Shown in pieces: positions 8,954 to 17,877 of a stretch of DNA of 64,000 bases. The DNA comes from Streptomyces sp. NL15-2K (GTDB taxonomy: Bacteria; Actinomycetota; Actinomycetes; Streptomycetales; Streptomycetaceae). The notes beneath the pieces were generated by a model. The model had not been told where the DNA came from and did not search any database. It was given only the letters and a program-made list of their open reading frames with translations. The translations under genes and the position numbers were made by a program. The stretch lies in the NCBI RefSeq assembly GCF_030551255.1, contig NZ_CP130630.1, forward strand, positions 8,679,001-8,743,000, in the 5' to 3' direction. Numbering within the stretch: the first letter of the stretch is position 1; each line of letters begins with the position of its first letter.

Positions 8954-10338
8954 CCGAGCTCGCCACGATGGAGTTCCACCCCCAGCCCCGGGCGGGCGAG
9001 GCCAGGCCCTGGGCGTTCCCGGCCCCCACGCGCGGCGCCCTCGACAACGGCCTGACGGTGCTGCGCTGCCACCGCCCCGGTCAGCAGGTCGTCGCCGTGG
9101 AGGTGCTCCTCGACGCGCCCCTGGAGGCCGAGCCGGCCGGCTTGGACGGCGTCGCCACGATCATGGCGCGGGCCTTCTCCGAAGGCACCGACAAGCACTC
9201 CGCCGAGGACTTCGCCGCCGAGCTGGAGCGCTGCGGCGCCACGCTCGACTCGCACGCCGACCACCCCGGCGTACGTCTGTCCCTGGAGGTTCCGGCCTCG
9301 CGCCTGGCCAAGGCGCTGAGCCTGCTCGCCGATGCCCTCAGGGCGCCCGCGTTCGCCGACAGCGAGGTCGAGCGGCTGGTGCGCAACCGCCTCGACGAGA
9401 TCCCGCACGAGCTGGCCAACCCCTCGCGCCGCGCCGCCAAGGAGCTCTCCAAGGAGCTGTTCCCGGCGACCTCGCGCATGTCGCGTCCCCGCCAGGGCAC
9501 CGAGGAGACGGTCGCCGCCATCGACTCCGCGGCCGTACGCGCCTTCCACGAGAAGCACGTCCGTCCCGCCACCGCCACCGTCGTGGTCGTCGGCGACCTC
9601 ACCGGGATCGAGCTCGACGGGCTGCTCGGCGACACGCTCGGCTCCTGGACCGGCTCCTCGGCCCAGCCGCGGCCGGTGCCGCCGGTGACCGCCGACGACA
9701 CCGGCCGGGTCGTCATCGTGGACCGTCCGGGCGCCGTCCAGACGCAGCTGCTCATCGGCCGTCTCGGCCCGGACCGGCACGACCGGGTGTGGCCCGCGCA
9801 GGTGCTCGGCACGTACTGCCTCGGCGGCACCCTCACCTCCCGCCTGGACCGCGTCCTGCGCGAGGAGAAGGGCTACACCTACGGCGTGCGGGCGTTCGGG
9901 CAGGTCCTGCGGTCGGCGCCCGACGGCACCGGCGCGGCGATGCTCGCCATCAGCGGCTCGGTCGACACCCCGAACACCGGCCCGGCCCTGCAGGACCTGT
10001 GGACGGTGCTGCGCACGCTCGCGGCGGAGGGCCTGACCGACGCCGAGCGCGACGTCGCCGTGCAGAACCTCGTCGGGGTGGCGCCGCTGAAGTACGAGAC
10101 GGCCGCCGCCGTGGCGAGCACGCTGGCCGACCAGGTCGAGCAGCACCTGCCGGACGACTTCCAGGCGACGCTGTACCAGCAACTCGCCGCGACCGGCACC
10201 GTGGAGGCCACCGCGGCGGCCGTGAGCGCCTTCCCGGTGGACCGTCTGGTGACGATCCTCGTGGGTGACGCGGCGCAGATCAAGAAGCCTGTGGAGGCCC
10301 TCGCCATCGGCCAAGTCACCGTCGTCTCGGCGGAGTAG
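8950..10338 (+). CDS. M16 family peptidase-like protein, non-catalytic partner
   Basis: A 462-aa protein starting at GTG 8950, overlapping the previous stop (GTGA), so translationally coupled. It has the M16 fold signatures, including a C-terminal REEKGYTYGVRA motif (the substrate-binding R/Y pair of the C-lobe), but no HxxEH in the N-lobe. It therefore cannot bind catalytic zinc. In processing-peptidase-type pairs the inactive subunit supplies the glycine-rich loop and C-lobe site; here the C-lobe motif is in this subunit. It is inferred to form a heterodimer with the preceding gene. A strong terminator follows. Confidence 0.88.
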   Translation: MTELATMEFHPQPRAGEARPWAFPAPTRGALDNGLTVLRCHRPGQQVVAVEVLLDAPLEAEPAGLDGVATIMARAFSEGTDKHSAEDFAAELERCGATLDSHADHPGVRLSLEVPASRLAKALSLLADALRAPAFADSEVERLVRNRLDEIPHELANPSRRAAKELSKELFPATSRMSRPRQGTEETVAAIDSAAVRAFHEKHVRPATATVVVVGDLTGIELDGLLGDTLGSWTGSSAQPRPVPPVTADDTGRVVIVDRPGAVQTQLLIGRLGPDRHDRVWPAQVLGTYCLGGTLTSRLDRVLREEKGYTYGVRAFGQVLRSAPDGTGAAMLAISGSVDTPNTGPALQDLWTVLRTLAAEGLTDAERDVAVQNLVGVAPLKYETAAAVASTLADQVEQHLPDDFQATLYQQLAATGTVEATAAAVSAFPVDRLVTILVGDAAQIKKPVEALAIGQVTVVSAE

Positions 10339-10376
10339 ACGCGGCAGGAGGCGCAGGAGCAGGCGCACGCGCGCGT

Positions 10377-10410
10377 GGGGCCCTGGTGACGCACAAGTCA
10401 CCAGGGCCCC
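10377..10410 (+). terminator. Rho-independent-type terminator after the M16 pair
   Basis: Perfect 14-bp stem GGGGCCCTGGTGAC / GTCACCAGGGCCCC with a six-base loop, 39 bases after the stop of the second M16 gene. Confidence 0.85.
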
Positions 10411-10479
10411 TTGATGTCCGAATTGAGGGAGAGGTTGCCTGTCTGCCCTGTGGCATGCGCTACAAAAACCCTGATCTGT

Positions 10480-10509
10480 TTGAGGATTGACAGAGGCCCC
10501 GTTTAGCTT
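10480..10509 (+). promoter_or_regulatory. Candidate sigma-HrdB promoter of the riboswitch-M23 transcript
   Basis: TTGAGG (10480-10485), 18 bases, then TAGCTT (10504-10509) fits a vegetative promoter. It would start transcription about 40-50 bases before the riboswitch aptamer. Confidence 0.45.
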
Positions 10510-10555
10510 CGTGCGGGCTGTCCGTCAGGCACCGCGCCGCACCCGCGGCACCGGA

Positions 10556-10716
10556 CAGTCATCGCCGAGTCCCCGTACGGCGCGAGCCAGGGGAGCCGGG
10601 GACCCACCGCAGTCCCTGGGGTGAATCGGACGCCCGCGCGCGCAGCGAGGGGGTCCGTAGGAGACCTTCCTGCTCCGAACCCGTCAGCTAACCCGGTAGG
10701 CGAGAGGGAAGGAAAG
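10556..10716 (+). ncRNA. Cyclic di-AMP riboswitch (ydaO/yuaA type)
   Basis: The leader of the M23 gene contains the conserved ydaO-class blocks in order: GCCGAGTCCC, GAGCCGGGGACCCA, GGGGTGAATC, a variable arm, then GAGACCTTCCTGCTCCGAACCCGTCAGCTAACC and GTAGGCGAGAGGGAAGGAAAGG. The terminal CCTTCC/GGAAGG helix closes the fold. In actinomycetes this class commonly sits in front of cell-wall hydrolase genes such as rpfA and switches expression off at high c-di-AMP. The ribosome site of the M23 gene directly follows. Boundaries are good to about ten bases. Confidence 0.92.
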
Positions 10717-10729
10717 GACCAGCCACCAC

Positions 10730-11515
10730 ATGGCGTTCATGTGCGCCACCGGGAAGCACCGTCGTACCGGCCGGATGAAGCGCGGCACCGCCCAGGCGGC
10801 AGGTGTCGCGGCGATCGCCACCACCGGCGTCATCGGCACCCTGGCCGCTCCGGCGCTCGCCGCCGAACCCGCCGCCGAGCAGACCGGTCTCACCCCCGTC
10901 ATCACCATCGGCGACTCGATCGCCGACCAGATCGACGCCCAGGCCGCCGCGCAGCAGCAGGCCGCCGAGGAGGCCGAGGCCGAGAAGCAGGCCGCCGAGG
11001 CGCGGAAGAAGGCCGAGGAGGCAGCACGCGAGAGGGCCGCCGAGGCGGCCAAGGAGGCGCGCGAGGCCAAGGAGCGCGCCGCCCGCGAGGCCGAGCGCAA
11101 GCGCCTCAACACCTTCGTCTCCCCGATCTCCGGCTCGTACATCTCGACCGGCTACAAGACCGGCGGCGCCGTCTGGTCCTCCGGCAGCCACACCGGCGTC
11201 GACTTCCACGCGTCGAGCGGCACGTCGGTCCACGCGGTCGGCTCCGGCACCGTCGTCGAGGCCGGCTGGGGCGGGTCGTACGGCAACCAGATCGTGATCA
11301 AGATGAACGACGGCACCTACACCCAGTACGGCCATCTGTCGTCCATCGGCGTCTCGGCGGGCCAGACGGTCACCCCGGGCCAGCAGATAGGCCTCTCCGG
11401 CGCGACCGGCAACGTCACCGGTGCGCACCTGCACTTCGAGGCCCGTACGACGGCCGAGTACGGCTCGGACATCGACCCCGTCGCCTACCTCCGCTCGCAC
11501 GGCGTGAACGTCTGA
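10730..11515 (+). CDS. Secreted M23 (lysostaphin-type) peptidoglycan endopeptidase
   Basis: A 261-aa protein. A signal peptide is followed by cleavage around Ala-Leu-Ala-Ala (about residue 45), then an Ala/Glu/Lys/Arg-rich coiled coil (about 66-126) and a C-terminal M23 domain. Zinc and catalytic residues are visible: His154 and Asp158 in HTGVD, His202 in YGHL, and His233/His235 in HLHF. M23 enzymes cut peptide crosslinks of peptidoglycan outside the cell. Expression is placed under c-di-AMP control by the upstream riboswitch, tying wall cleavage to osmotic or potassium state. There is one gene in the transcript; a hairpin follows. Confidence 0.93.
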   Translation: MAFMCATGKHRRTGRMKRGTAQAAGVAAIATTGVIGTLAAPALAAEPAAEQTGLTPVITIGDSIADQIDAQAAAQQQAAEEAEAEKQAAEARKKAEEAARERAAEAAKEAREAKERAAREAERKRLNTFVSPISGSYISTGYKTGGAVWSSGSHTGVDFHASSGTSVHAVGSGTVVEAGWGGSYGNQIVIKMNDGTYTQYGHLSSIGVSAGQTVTPGQQIGLSGATGNVTGAHLHFEARTTAEYGSDIDPVAYLRSHGVNV

Positions 11516-11530
11516 CGACAGACGGCGAGA

Positions 11531-11569
11531 CACCCGAAGCCCCGGCTCTCCGAGCCGGGGCTTTCGGTG
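11531..11569 (+). terminator. Terminator after the M23 gene
   Basis: Stem AGCCCCGGCTC / GAGCCGGGGCTT, extended by CGA/TCG and flanking CACC/GGTG pairing, 16 bases after the stop. Confidence 0.85.
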
Positions 11570-11702
11570 TTTCCGACGATCGACTGTCCAAAAAATATCC
11601 ATGGATTCCGGCCCGCCATCGGAAATTCTGGCTCATTGCAATAGAGTCACTGAACACACGTCAATCGTCGACGTTTCACGGGGATTAAGGCGGAGGTCGG
11701 TC

Positions 11703-12398
11703 ATGCGTATTCCGGCGCACTCGGTATGCACGGCGATCCGGGATGACATCGTCGCGGGTGTCTACGAGCGCGGCAGCCGGCTCACCGAGGAACTCCTCGC
11801 GCGCCGCTACGGCGTCTCGCGCGTCCCCGTCCGGGAGGCCCTGCGCACGCTGGAGGCGGAGGGCTTCGTGGTGACCAGGCGGCACGCGGGCGCGTGCGTC
11901 GCGGAACCCACCGAGCAGGAGGGTGCCGACCTGCTGGAGATGCGCATGCTCCTGGAGCCGCTCGGCGCCTACCGGGCCGCCCAGCGGCGCACCGAGGCCC
12001 ACCTGAAGGTGCTGCGCGGGCTGGTCCGGCTGGGACAGGAGCGGGCCAAGCGGGGCAACAGCGAGGACCTGCGCTCCCTGGGGGGCTGGTTCCACGAGAC
12101 GCTCGCCCAGGCCTCCGGCAGCACCTCGCTGACGTCGATGCTGACCCAGCTGCGCCACAAGATCGCCTGGATGTACGCCGTGGAGGCGCCGGCCAACCCC
12201 GTGGAGTCCTGGACGGAGCACGGGGCGATCGTCGACGCCGTGGCGCGCGGCGACAGCGAACGCGCGCGGGGGCTCACGGCGCTGCACACGGAACGCGCGA
12301 CGGCGGCGCACCGACTGCGTTTCGCCTCCGGCCCGGAGCGCGTGGAGCGTGTGAGGAACTCGCAACATCCCGTAAACATGACGAGCCTGCGGCATTAA
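11703..12398 (+). CDS. GntR family transcriptional regulator (FadR/FCD subfamily)
   Basis: A 231-aa protein. ATG 11703 has GGCGGAGG upstream. The N-terminal winged helix (about residues 5-70) carries the GntR signature RYGVSRVPVREALRTLEAEG. The C-terminal part is a helical FCD ligand domain, including EMRMLLEPLGAYRAA and the late HGAIVDAVARGD segment with its metal/ligand-binding His. FCD-type GntR proteins sense organic acids. It lies convergent to ptsH, sharing a bidirectional terminator, so it need not regulate ptsH. The ligand is unknown. Confidence 0.88.
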   Translation: MRIPAHSVCTAIRDDIVAGVYERGSRLTEELLARRYGVSRVPVREALRTLEAEGFVVTRRHAGACVAEPTEQEGADLLEMRMLLEPLGAYRAAQRRTEAHLKVLRGLVRLGQERAKRGNSEDLRSLGGWFHETLAQASGSTSLTSMLTQLRHKIAWMYAVEAPANPVESWTEHGAIVDAVARGDSERARGLTALHTERATAAHRLRFASGPERVERVRNSQHPVNMTSLRH

Positions 12399-12467
12399 CA
12401 CGGGCGCCGTATACAAAGAGGGTGGAATTCGCGGGGGATTATTTTCGCTGCCCGTAGACGGGAAATA

Positions 12468-12503
12468 CGAAGGGCCCGCCCGATAATTCGGGCGAGCCCT
12501 TCG
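12468..12503. terminator. Bidirectional terminator between gntR-type gene and ptsH
   Basis: Stem CGAAGGGC-CCGCCCGA with TCGGGCG-AGCCCTTCG around a TAAT loop. It is located between two convergent genes. Confidence 0.8.
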
Positions 12504-12568
12504 GTGCTGCGGAAGGTGCGCCTTTCAGGCGACGACCGCCGCGAGCGTCAATAGGGTGCTCGGATTGC

Positions 12569-12850
12569 TCAGACAGTCTCGGGGAGCTCCTCGAGCCCCT
12601 CGGAGACCAGCTTCGCGAGACGGTCGAGGGCGACGTCCGCCCCCTCGGCGTCGGAGGCGAGGACGATCTCCTCGCCACCCTGGGCGCCCAGTCCGAGGAC
12701 GGCCAGCATGGAGGCCGCGTTGACGGGGTTGCCGTCGGCCTTGGCGATCGTCACCGGGATACCTGCGGCCGTGGCGGCCCGGACGAAGATGGAAGCGGGG
12801 CGGGCGTGAAGACCCTCGGCCCAGCCGACGTTGACGCGGCGCTCAGCCAT
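12569..12850 (-). CDS. ptsH: Phosphocarrier protein HPr of the PTS
   Basis: 93 aa, the normal HPr size. His15 in GLHARPAS is the phosphate acceptor from enzyme I. Ser47 sits in the position of the regulatory serine (NAASMLAVLGLG), though the kinase HprK is generally absent in streptomycetes. It transfers phosphate to sugar-specific EIIA proteins and is needed for fructose and GlcNAc uptake. It is a lone gene here, with enzyme I (ptsI) elsewhere. ATG 12850 lies about 15 bases after GAAGGG. Confidence 0.95.
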   Translation of the reverse strand: MAERRVNVGWAEGLHARPASIFVRAATAAGIPVTIAKADGNPVNAASMLAVLGLGAQGGEEIVLASDAEGADVALDRLAKLVSEGLEELPETV

Positions 12851-13058
12851 GTGATGCTGCCCTTCGGTGTATCAGGGTTGTCTAGACCAGTTTCCCATAT
12901 CGTGAAGCATGCCCGGAGCGGTACTTCGTCCCGCCCCTCAGGTGTCGTCGGACCGCGGCCTCGGCCCGACTTCCGTCCTCCACAGACTGCCCCGCGCCCG
13001 TCGTCGTACGCGAGACCGCCCCGCGCCGTTGTCGTACGCGAGCCGTACTCTGGGGCCC

Positions 13059-15935
13059 ATGCAGACCTCGCCGGACCGGCACGAGTATCCCGCCCACTGG
13101 GAGGCCGACGTGGTGCTGCGCGACGGTGGTACCGCGCGCATCCGGCCCATCACCGTTGATGACGCCGATCGCCTCGTCAGCTTCTATGAGCAGGTCTCGG
13201 ACGAGTCGAAGTACTACCGCTTCTTCGCGCCCTACCCTCGCCTGTCCGCCAAGGACGTCCACCGCTTCACGCACCACGACTTTGTGGACCGGGTGGGACT
13301 CGCGGCCACCATCGGCGGCGAGTTCATCGCCACCGTACGCTACGACCGCATCGGCGCCGACGGCATGCCCGCCTCTGCCCCCGCCGAGGAGGCCGAGGTC
13401 GCCTTCCTCGTGCAGGACGCCCACCAGGGGCGCGGGGTCGCCTCCGCCCTCCTCGAGCACATCGCGGCCGTCGCGCGCGAGCGCGGGATCCGCCGGTTCG
13501 CCGCCGAGGTGCTGCCCGCCAACAGCAAGATGATCAAGGTGTTCACGGACGCCGGGTACACCCAGAAGCGCAGCTTCGAGGACGGCGTCGTACGCCTGGA
13601 GTTCGACCTGGAGCCGACGGACCGCTCGCTCGCCGTGCAGTACGCGCGCGAACAGCGGGCCGAGGCGCGGTCCGTGCAGCGGCTGCTCATGCCCGGTTCC
13701 GTCGCCGTGGTCGGGACCGGCCGCGCGCCCGGAGGCGTCGGGCGAAGCGTCCTCGACAACATCAGGGACGCCGGGTTCACGGGTCTGCTGTACGCCGTGA
13801 ACAGGGCCTTCCCCGAGCAGCAGAAGGAACTCGACGGCGTGCCCGCCCACCGCTCGGTGCGGGACATCGAGGGGCCGGTCGACCTCGCGGTCGTCGCCGT
13901 GCCCGCGGAGCATGTCCCCGAGGTCGTCGAGGAGTGCGGCACCCATGGCGTGCAGGGGCTGGTCGTACTGTCCGCCGGGTACGCCGACAGCGGGCCCGAG
14001 GGCCGCGAGCGGCAGCGCGAACTCGTCCGGCACGCGCGCGCGTACGGCATGCGGATCATCGGGCCGAACGCGTTCGGGATCATCAACACCTCCCCGGACG
14101 TCCGGCTGAACGCCTCCCTCGCGCCCGAGATGCCCCGGCCCGGGCGGATCGGGCTGTTCGCCCAGTCCGGCGCCATCGGTATCGCCCTGCTGTCCCGGCT
14201 GCACCGGCGCGGCGGCGGGGTCACCGGTGTGACCGGCGTGTCGACCTTCGTCTCGTCCGGCAACCGGGCGGACGTGTCCGGCAACGACGTCCTCCAGTAC
14301 TGGTACGACGACACCGACACCGATGTCGTCCTCATGTACCTGGAGTCCATCGGCAACCCGCGTAAGTTCACGCGGCTCGCGCGACGGACGGCGGCGGCGA
14401 AGCCGCTGGTCGTGGTGCAGGGGGCCGGTTCCGGTCCGCAGGGGCATGCCGTACGGGCGACTCGGTTGCCGCATGCCACGGTGTCCGCGTTGCTCCGGCA
14501 GGCCGGGGTGATCCGGGTGGAGACGATCACGGAGCTGGTGGACACGGGGCTGCTGCTCGCGCGGCAGCCGCTGCCCGGCGGGTCGCGGGTGGCGATTCTG
14601 GGGAACTCCGAGTCTTTGGGGGTGCTGACGTACGACGCGTGTCTCTCCGAGGGTTTGCGGCCGTTGCCTCCGTTGGATCTGACGACGGGGGCGTCGCCGG
14701 GGGACTTTCATGGGGCGTTGTCGCGGGCGTTGGCGGATGACGCTTGCGATGCGGTCGTTGTTACGGCGATACCGGCTGTGGGGGAGGGGCTGGCTGGGGA
14801 TGCGGCGTTGGCTGAAGCCCTGAGGTCCGCTGCCGAGCGGGTGCCGGGGAAGCCTGTGCTCGTGGTGCATGTGGAGCTCGGGGGTCTTGCGGAAGCGTTG
14901 TCGGCTGCGGCTAGCACCGCACCACAGGCCGGTTCCAACGCCCCCGTCGTTGCTGGCCGTGCCCACCCTCCCCCACTCTCGGCTTCGCTCGAGCGGGGGG
15001 ACCCCCATCGCCCTGCGGAACGACTGCCCACGGCGGCAGTAGCGGCAGATGTGCGCGCTCCCCACAACGGCTCCCGCCTCATCCCCGCCTACCCCGCCGC
15101 CGAACGCGCCGTCCGCGCCCTCTCCGAGGTCGTCCGGTACGCGCAGTGGCGGCGGGACGTCGCCGAGCCCGGGAAGGTGCCCGAGTACGAGGACATCGAC
15201 GAGAAGGGGGCCGCCGAGCTGATCGACGGGCTGCTGGCCCGCGGGCAGGGGCTCACCCTCGGTACCGAGGAGACCTGCGAGCTGCTCGGCAAGTACGGCA
15301 TCCATGCGCACCGCGCCCTGCCCGCCCCCACCCCCGACGACGCCGCCCGAGCCGCCCGCACCCTCGGCTACCCGGTCGCCCTCAAGGCCACCGCCCCGCA
15401 CCTGCGACACCGCGCCGACCTGGGCGGCGTACGCCTGGATCTCACGGACGAGGAGCAACTGCGGCGGGCGTACGCCGAGTTGACCGACTTGTTCGGGACG
15501 CCTCAGGAGCTTCGGCCGGTGGTGCAGGGGATGGCCCCGCGGGGTGTCGACACCGTCGTGCGGGCCGTCATCGACCCGGCGGCAGGGGCCGTACTGTCGT
15601 TCGGGCTGGCCGGGGCCGCCACGCAGCTGCTCGGGGACATGGCGCACCGGCTGATCCCCGTCACCGACCGCGAGGCGACCTCGCTCATCCGTTCGATCCG
15701 CACGGCGCCCCTCCTCTTCGGCTGGCGCGGCTCGGCCCCGGTCGACGCCTCCGCCCTCGAAGAGCTGCTGCTGCGGGTCTCCCGGCTGGTCGACGACCAC
15801 CCGGAGGTCGTCGCGGTCACCCTGGAACCGGTCGTCGTCGCCCCGCGCGGCCTGAGCGTGCTCGGCGCCTCCGTCCGCCTGGCGCCCCCGCCGGCCCGCG
15901 ACGACCTCGGCCCGAGGACGCTCCCGGCGTACTGA
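13059..15935 (+). CDS. patA: PatA-like protein lysine acetyltransferase (GNAT + acyl-CoA synthetase-like)
   Basis: A 958-aa protein. An N-terminal GNAT domain (about 12-185, acetyl-CoA loop QGRGVA) is followed by an NDP-forming acyl-CoA synthetase-like part. That part has a CoA-binding Rossmann domain (about 205-330), a ligase segment with FAQSGAIG, and a C-terminal ATP-grasp domain (about 700-958). S. lividans SlPatA has this GNAT-first order and acetylates acyl-CoA synthetases, lowering their activity; E. coli PatZ has the reverse order. GPNAFG replaces the GPNCLG expected in active synthetases, so the large part is probably regulatory. Residues about 624-670 come from an inserted dispersed repeat. 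The preceding ~170 codons use more T- and A-ending codons than the rest. Confidence 0.88.
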   Translation: MQTSPDRHEYPAHWEADVVLRDGGTARIRPITVDDADRLVSFYEQVSDESKYYRFFAPYPRLSAKDVHRFTHHDFVDRVGLAATIGGEFIATVRYDRIGADGMPASAPAEEAEVAFLVQDAHQGRGVASALLEHIAAVARERGIRRFAAEVLPANSKMIKVFTDAGYTQKRSFEDGVVRLEFDLEPTDRSLAVQYAREQRAEARSVQRLLMPGSVAVVGTGRAPGGVGRSVLDNIRDAGFTGLLYAVNRAFPEQQKELDGVPAHRSVRDIEGPVDLAVVAVPAEHVPEVVEECGTHGVQGLVVLSAGYADSGPEGRERQRELVRHARAYGMRIIGPNAFGIINTSPDVRLNASLAPEMPRPGRIGLFAQSGAIGIALLSRLHRRGGGVTGVTGVSTFVSSGNRADVSGNDVLQYWYDDTDTDVVLMYLESIGNPRKFTRLARRTAAAKPLVVVQGAGSGPQGHAVRATRLPHATVSALLRQAGVIRVETITELVDTGLLLARQPLPGGSRVAILGNSESLGVLTYDACLSEGLRPLPPLDLTTGASPGDFHGALSRALADDACDAVVVTAIPAVGEGLAGDAALAEALRSAAERVPGKPVLVVHVELGGLAEALSAAASTAPQAGSNAPVVAGRAHPPPLSASLERGDPHRPAERLPTAAVAADVRAPHNGSRLIPAYPAAERAVRALSEVVRYAQWRRDVAEPGKVPEYEDIDEKGAAELIDGLLARGQGLTLGTEETCELLGKYGIHAHRALPAPTPDDAARAARTLGYPVALKATAPHLRHRADLGGVRLDLTDEEQLRRAYAELTDLFGTPQELRPVVQGMAPRGVDTVVRAVIDPAAGAVLSFGLAGAATQLLGDMAHRLIPVTDREATSLIRSIRTAPLLFGWRGSAPVDASALEELLLRVSRLVDDHPEVVAVTLEPVVVAPRGLSVLGASVRLAPPPARDDLGPRTLPAY
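14930..15072 (+). repeat. Dispersed repeat inserted in frame in patA
   Basis: This holds an exact 45-bp match (14967-15011) to 4602-4646, plus flanks that I recall as part of a longer Streptomyces repeat (GCACCACAGGCCGG at the start and CACAACGG at the end). It stays open in the patA frame and encodes a linker including PPPLSASLERGDPHR. The insertion lies between the ligase and ATP-grasp parts. Confidence 0.75.
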
Positions 15936-16034
15936 CGCGTACGGACGCCCATCTCAGTGCCCGGGACGGGCCGAGCCCACGGAGACCGCCGCGAGCGTCC
16001 CTCGCAGTCAGTGGGTCGCCGTAGGATGGGCGTC

Positions 16035-16622
16035 ATGGCCAAGACCAGTACTACGACCCAGGGGCTGCGTGCGGCGATCGAGCGCAGCGGCTACTACCCG
16101 GCCCTCGTGGCCGAGGCGGTGGAGGCCGCTTTGGGTGGCGAGCCCATCCAGTCGTACCTGGTCCATCAGGAGACGACGTTCGATCAGAACGAGGTGCGGC
16201 GGCATGTGACCGTCCTCGTCCTCACCGGCAACCGCTTCATCGTCAGCCACACCGACGAGCAGGCCGCCGACAGCACGTCCCCGACGCCGTACGCCACGAC
16301 CTCCACCGAGTCGGTCAAGCTCGGCCGGATCTCGTCGGTCGTGGTGAGCCGCGTCGTCGCGAACCCGGAGCAGTACGCTCCGGGCACGCTGCCCCGCGAG
16401 GTCGTGCTGACCATCGGCTGGGGCGCCGTCTCCCGGATCGACCTGGAGCCGGCCGCCTGCGGCGACCCCAACTGCGAGGCCGACCACGGCTACACGGGCA
16501 ACTCGACGGCGGACGACCTGAGCCTGCGCGTGAGCGAGGCCGGGGACGGCCCGGAGACGGTGCGCCAGGCGCTCGCCTTCGCGCAGGCCATCTCCGAAGC
16601 GACCGCGGACGTCACCCGCTGA
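16035..16622 (+). CDS. DUF5998 family protein
   Basis: A 195-aa protein. ATG 16035 starts MAKTSTTTQGL; an in-frame ATG at 16026 is an alternative. It matches the actinobacterial DUF5998 family: a mostly beta-rich soluble protein with VLVLTGNRFIVSHTDE, LPREVVLTIGWG and a Cys-containing loop CGDPNCEADHGYTG that could bind metal. No function is known. It overlaps the next gene by one base, so the two are probably coupled. Confidence 0.8.
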   Translation: MAKTSTTTQGLRAAIERSGYYPALVAEAVEAALGGEPIQSYLVHQETTFDQNEVRRHVTVLVLTGNRFIVSHTDEQAADSTSPTPYATTSTESVKLGRISSVVVSRVVANPEQYAPGTLPREVVLTIGWGAVSRIDLEPAACGDPNCEADHGYTGNSTADDLSLRVSEAGDGPETVRQALAFAQAISEATADVTR

Positions 16623-17824
16623 TGGCGCAGCCCGTCTCCGCCTGGGGCCACCACCCGGAACCGCTCGCCCTCGACTCCGCGCCCGTCCCCGCGTACGGCA
16701 CCGGTTCGCTCGCCGACCTGCTGCCCACGCTGGCCGCCGGTCTGGCCGTACCGGGCATGACCGCGGCGATCCCGGAGCTCACCCCCGCCGACCGGAACTG
16801 CGTGTTCCTGATCGACGGCCTGGGCTGGGAGCAGCTGCGCGGGCACCCGGACGAAGCCCCCTTCATGAACTCGCTCCTCGGCACCTCACGCGGCGGCACC
16901 GGGCGCCCGATCACCGCCGGCTTCCCGGCCACCACCGCGACCTCCCTGGCCTCCATCGGCACCGGTCTGCCCCCCGGCGCCCACGGCCTGCCCGGCTACG
17001 CCGTGCGCAACCCGGACACCGGCGAGCTGATGAACCAGCTGCGCTGGCAGCCGTGGACCCCGCCGCATGTCTGGCAGCCGTACCCCACCGTCTTCCAACT
17101 GGCCGACCGGGCCGGTGTGCACGCGGCCCAGGTGTCGTCCCCCACCTTCGAGAGCACCCCGCTGACCAAGGTCGCGCTCAGCGGCGGAACGTTCCACGGG
17201 CGGATGTCCGGCGAGGACCGCATGGACCTCGCGGCCGAGCAACTGGCCGCCAAAGACCGCTCCCTGGTCTACACGTACTACGCAGAGGTCGACGGCGCCG
17301 GCCACCGCTTCGGCGTCGACTCCGACACCTGGCGCGGTCGCCTGATGCACGTCGACCGGCTGGTCCAGCGCCTGGCCGAGCAACTGCCCCCGCGCACCGC
17401 GCTCTACGTCACCGCCGACCACGGCATGATCGACGTGCCCTTCGACGAAGAGCACCGCATCGACTTCGACGCGGACTGGGAACTGCGCGCCGGTGTCGCC
17501 CTGCTGGGCGGCGAGGGCCGCGCCCGGCACGTCTACGCGGTGCCGGGCGCCGAGAACGACGTGCTGACCTGCTGGCGCGAGGTCATCGGCGAGCAGTTCT
17601 GGGTGGCCTCGCGGGACGAGGCGGTCGCGGCGGGCTGGTTCGGGCGGCCCGACCAGGTCGAACGGCGGGTGTACGAGCGGATCGGCGACGTGGTCGCCGC
17701 CGCGCGCGACGACGTGCTCCTCATCGCCTCGGAGCGAGAGCCGAAGGAGTCGTCGATGGTCGGCAACCACGGTTCCATGACCCCCGCCGAGCAGCTCGTC
17801 CCGCTGCTCGAAGTACGCTCCTGA
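16622..17824 (+). CDS. Alkaline phosphatase superfamily hydrolase (type I phosphodiesterase/nucleotide pyrophosphatase)
   Basis: A 400-aa protein whose ATG overlaps the previous TGA. Metal sites of the superfamily are visible: Asp in LIDGLGW, the nucleophile Thr region GFPATTATS, Asp/His in EVDGAGHRFG, DH in TADHGM, and the late NHGSM His. These enzymes use two zinc ions to hydrolyse phosphodiesters or pyrophosphates. No signal peptide is seen, so it is probably cytoplasmic. It is conserved next to DUF5998 and thymidine kinase, suggesting nucleotide metabolism, but the substrate is not established. Confidence 0.88.
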   Translation: MAQPVSAWGHHPEPLALDSAPVPAYGTGSLADLLPTLAAGLAVPGMTAAIPELTPADRNCVFLIDGLGWEQLRGHPDEAPFMNSLLGTSRGGTGRPITAGFPATTATSLASIGTGLPPGAHGLPGYAVRNPDTGELMNQLRWQPWTPPHVWQPYPTVFQLADRAGVHAAQVSSPTFESTPLTKVALSGGTFHGRMSGEDRMDLAAEQLAAKDRSLVYTYYAEVDGAGHRFGVDSDTWRGRLMHVDRLVQRLAEQLPPRTALYVTADHGMIDVPFDEEHRIDFDADWELRAGVALLGGEGRARHVYAVPGAENDVLTCWREVIGEQFWVASRDEAVAAGWFGRPDQVERRVYERIGDVVAAARDDVLLIASEREPKESSMVGNHGSMTPAEQLVPLLEVRS

Positions 17825-17877
17825 CGCCCACCCCGGCCACCGTCCGTCACCGAAAACCGAAAGGTGCTCAACCCGCC

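Noticed and set aside
12882..15800. A 972-aa minus-strand frame opposite patA
   Set aside because: Shadow frame without recognisable domains.
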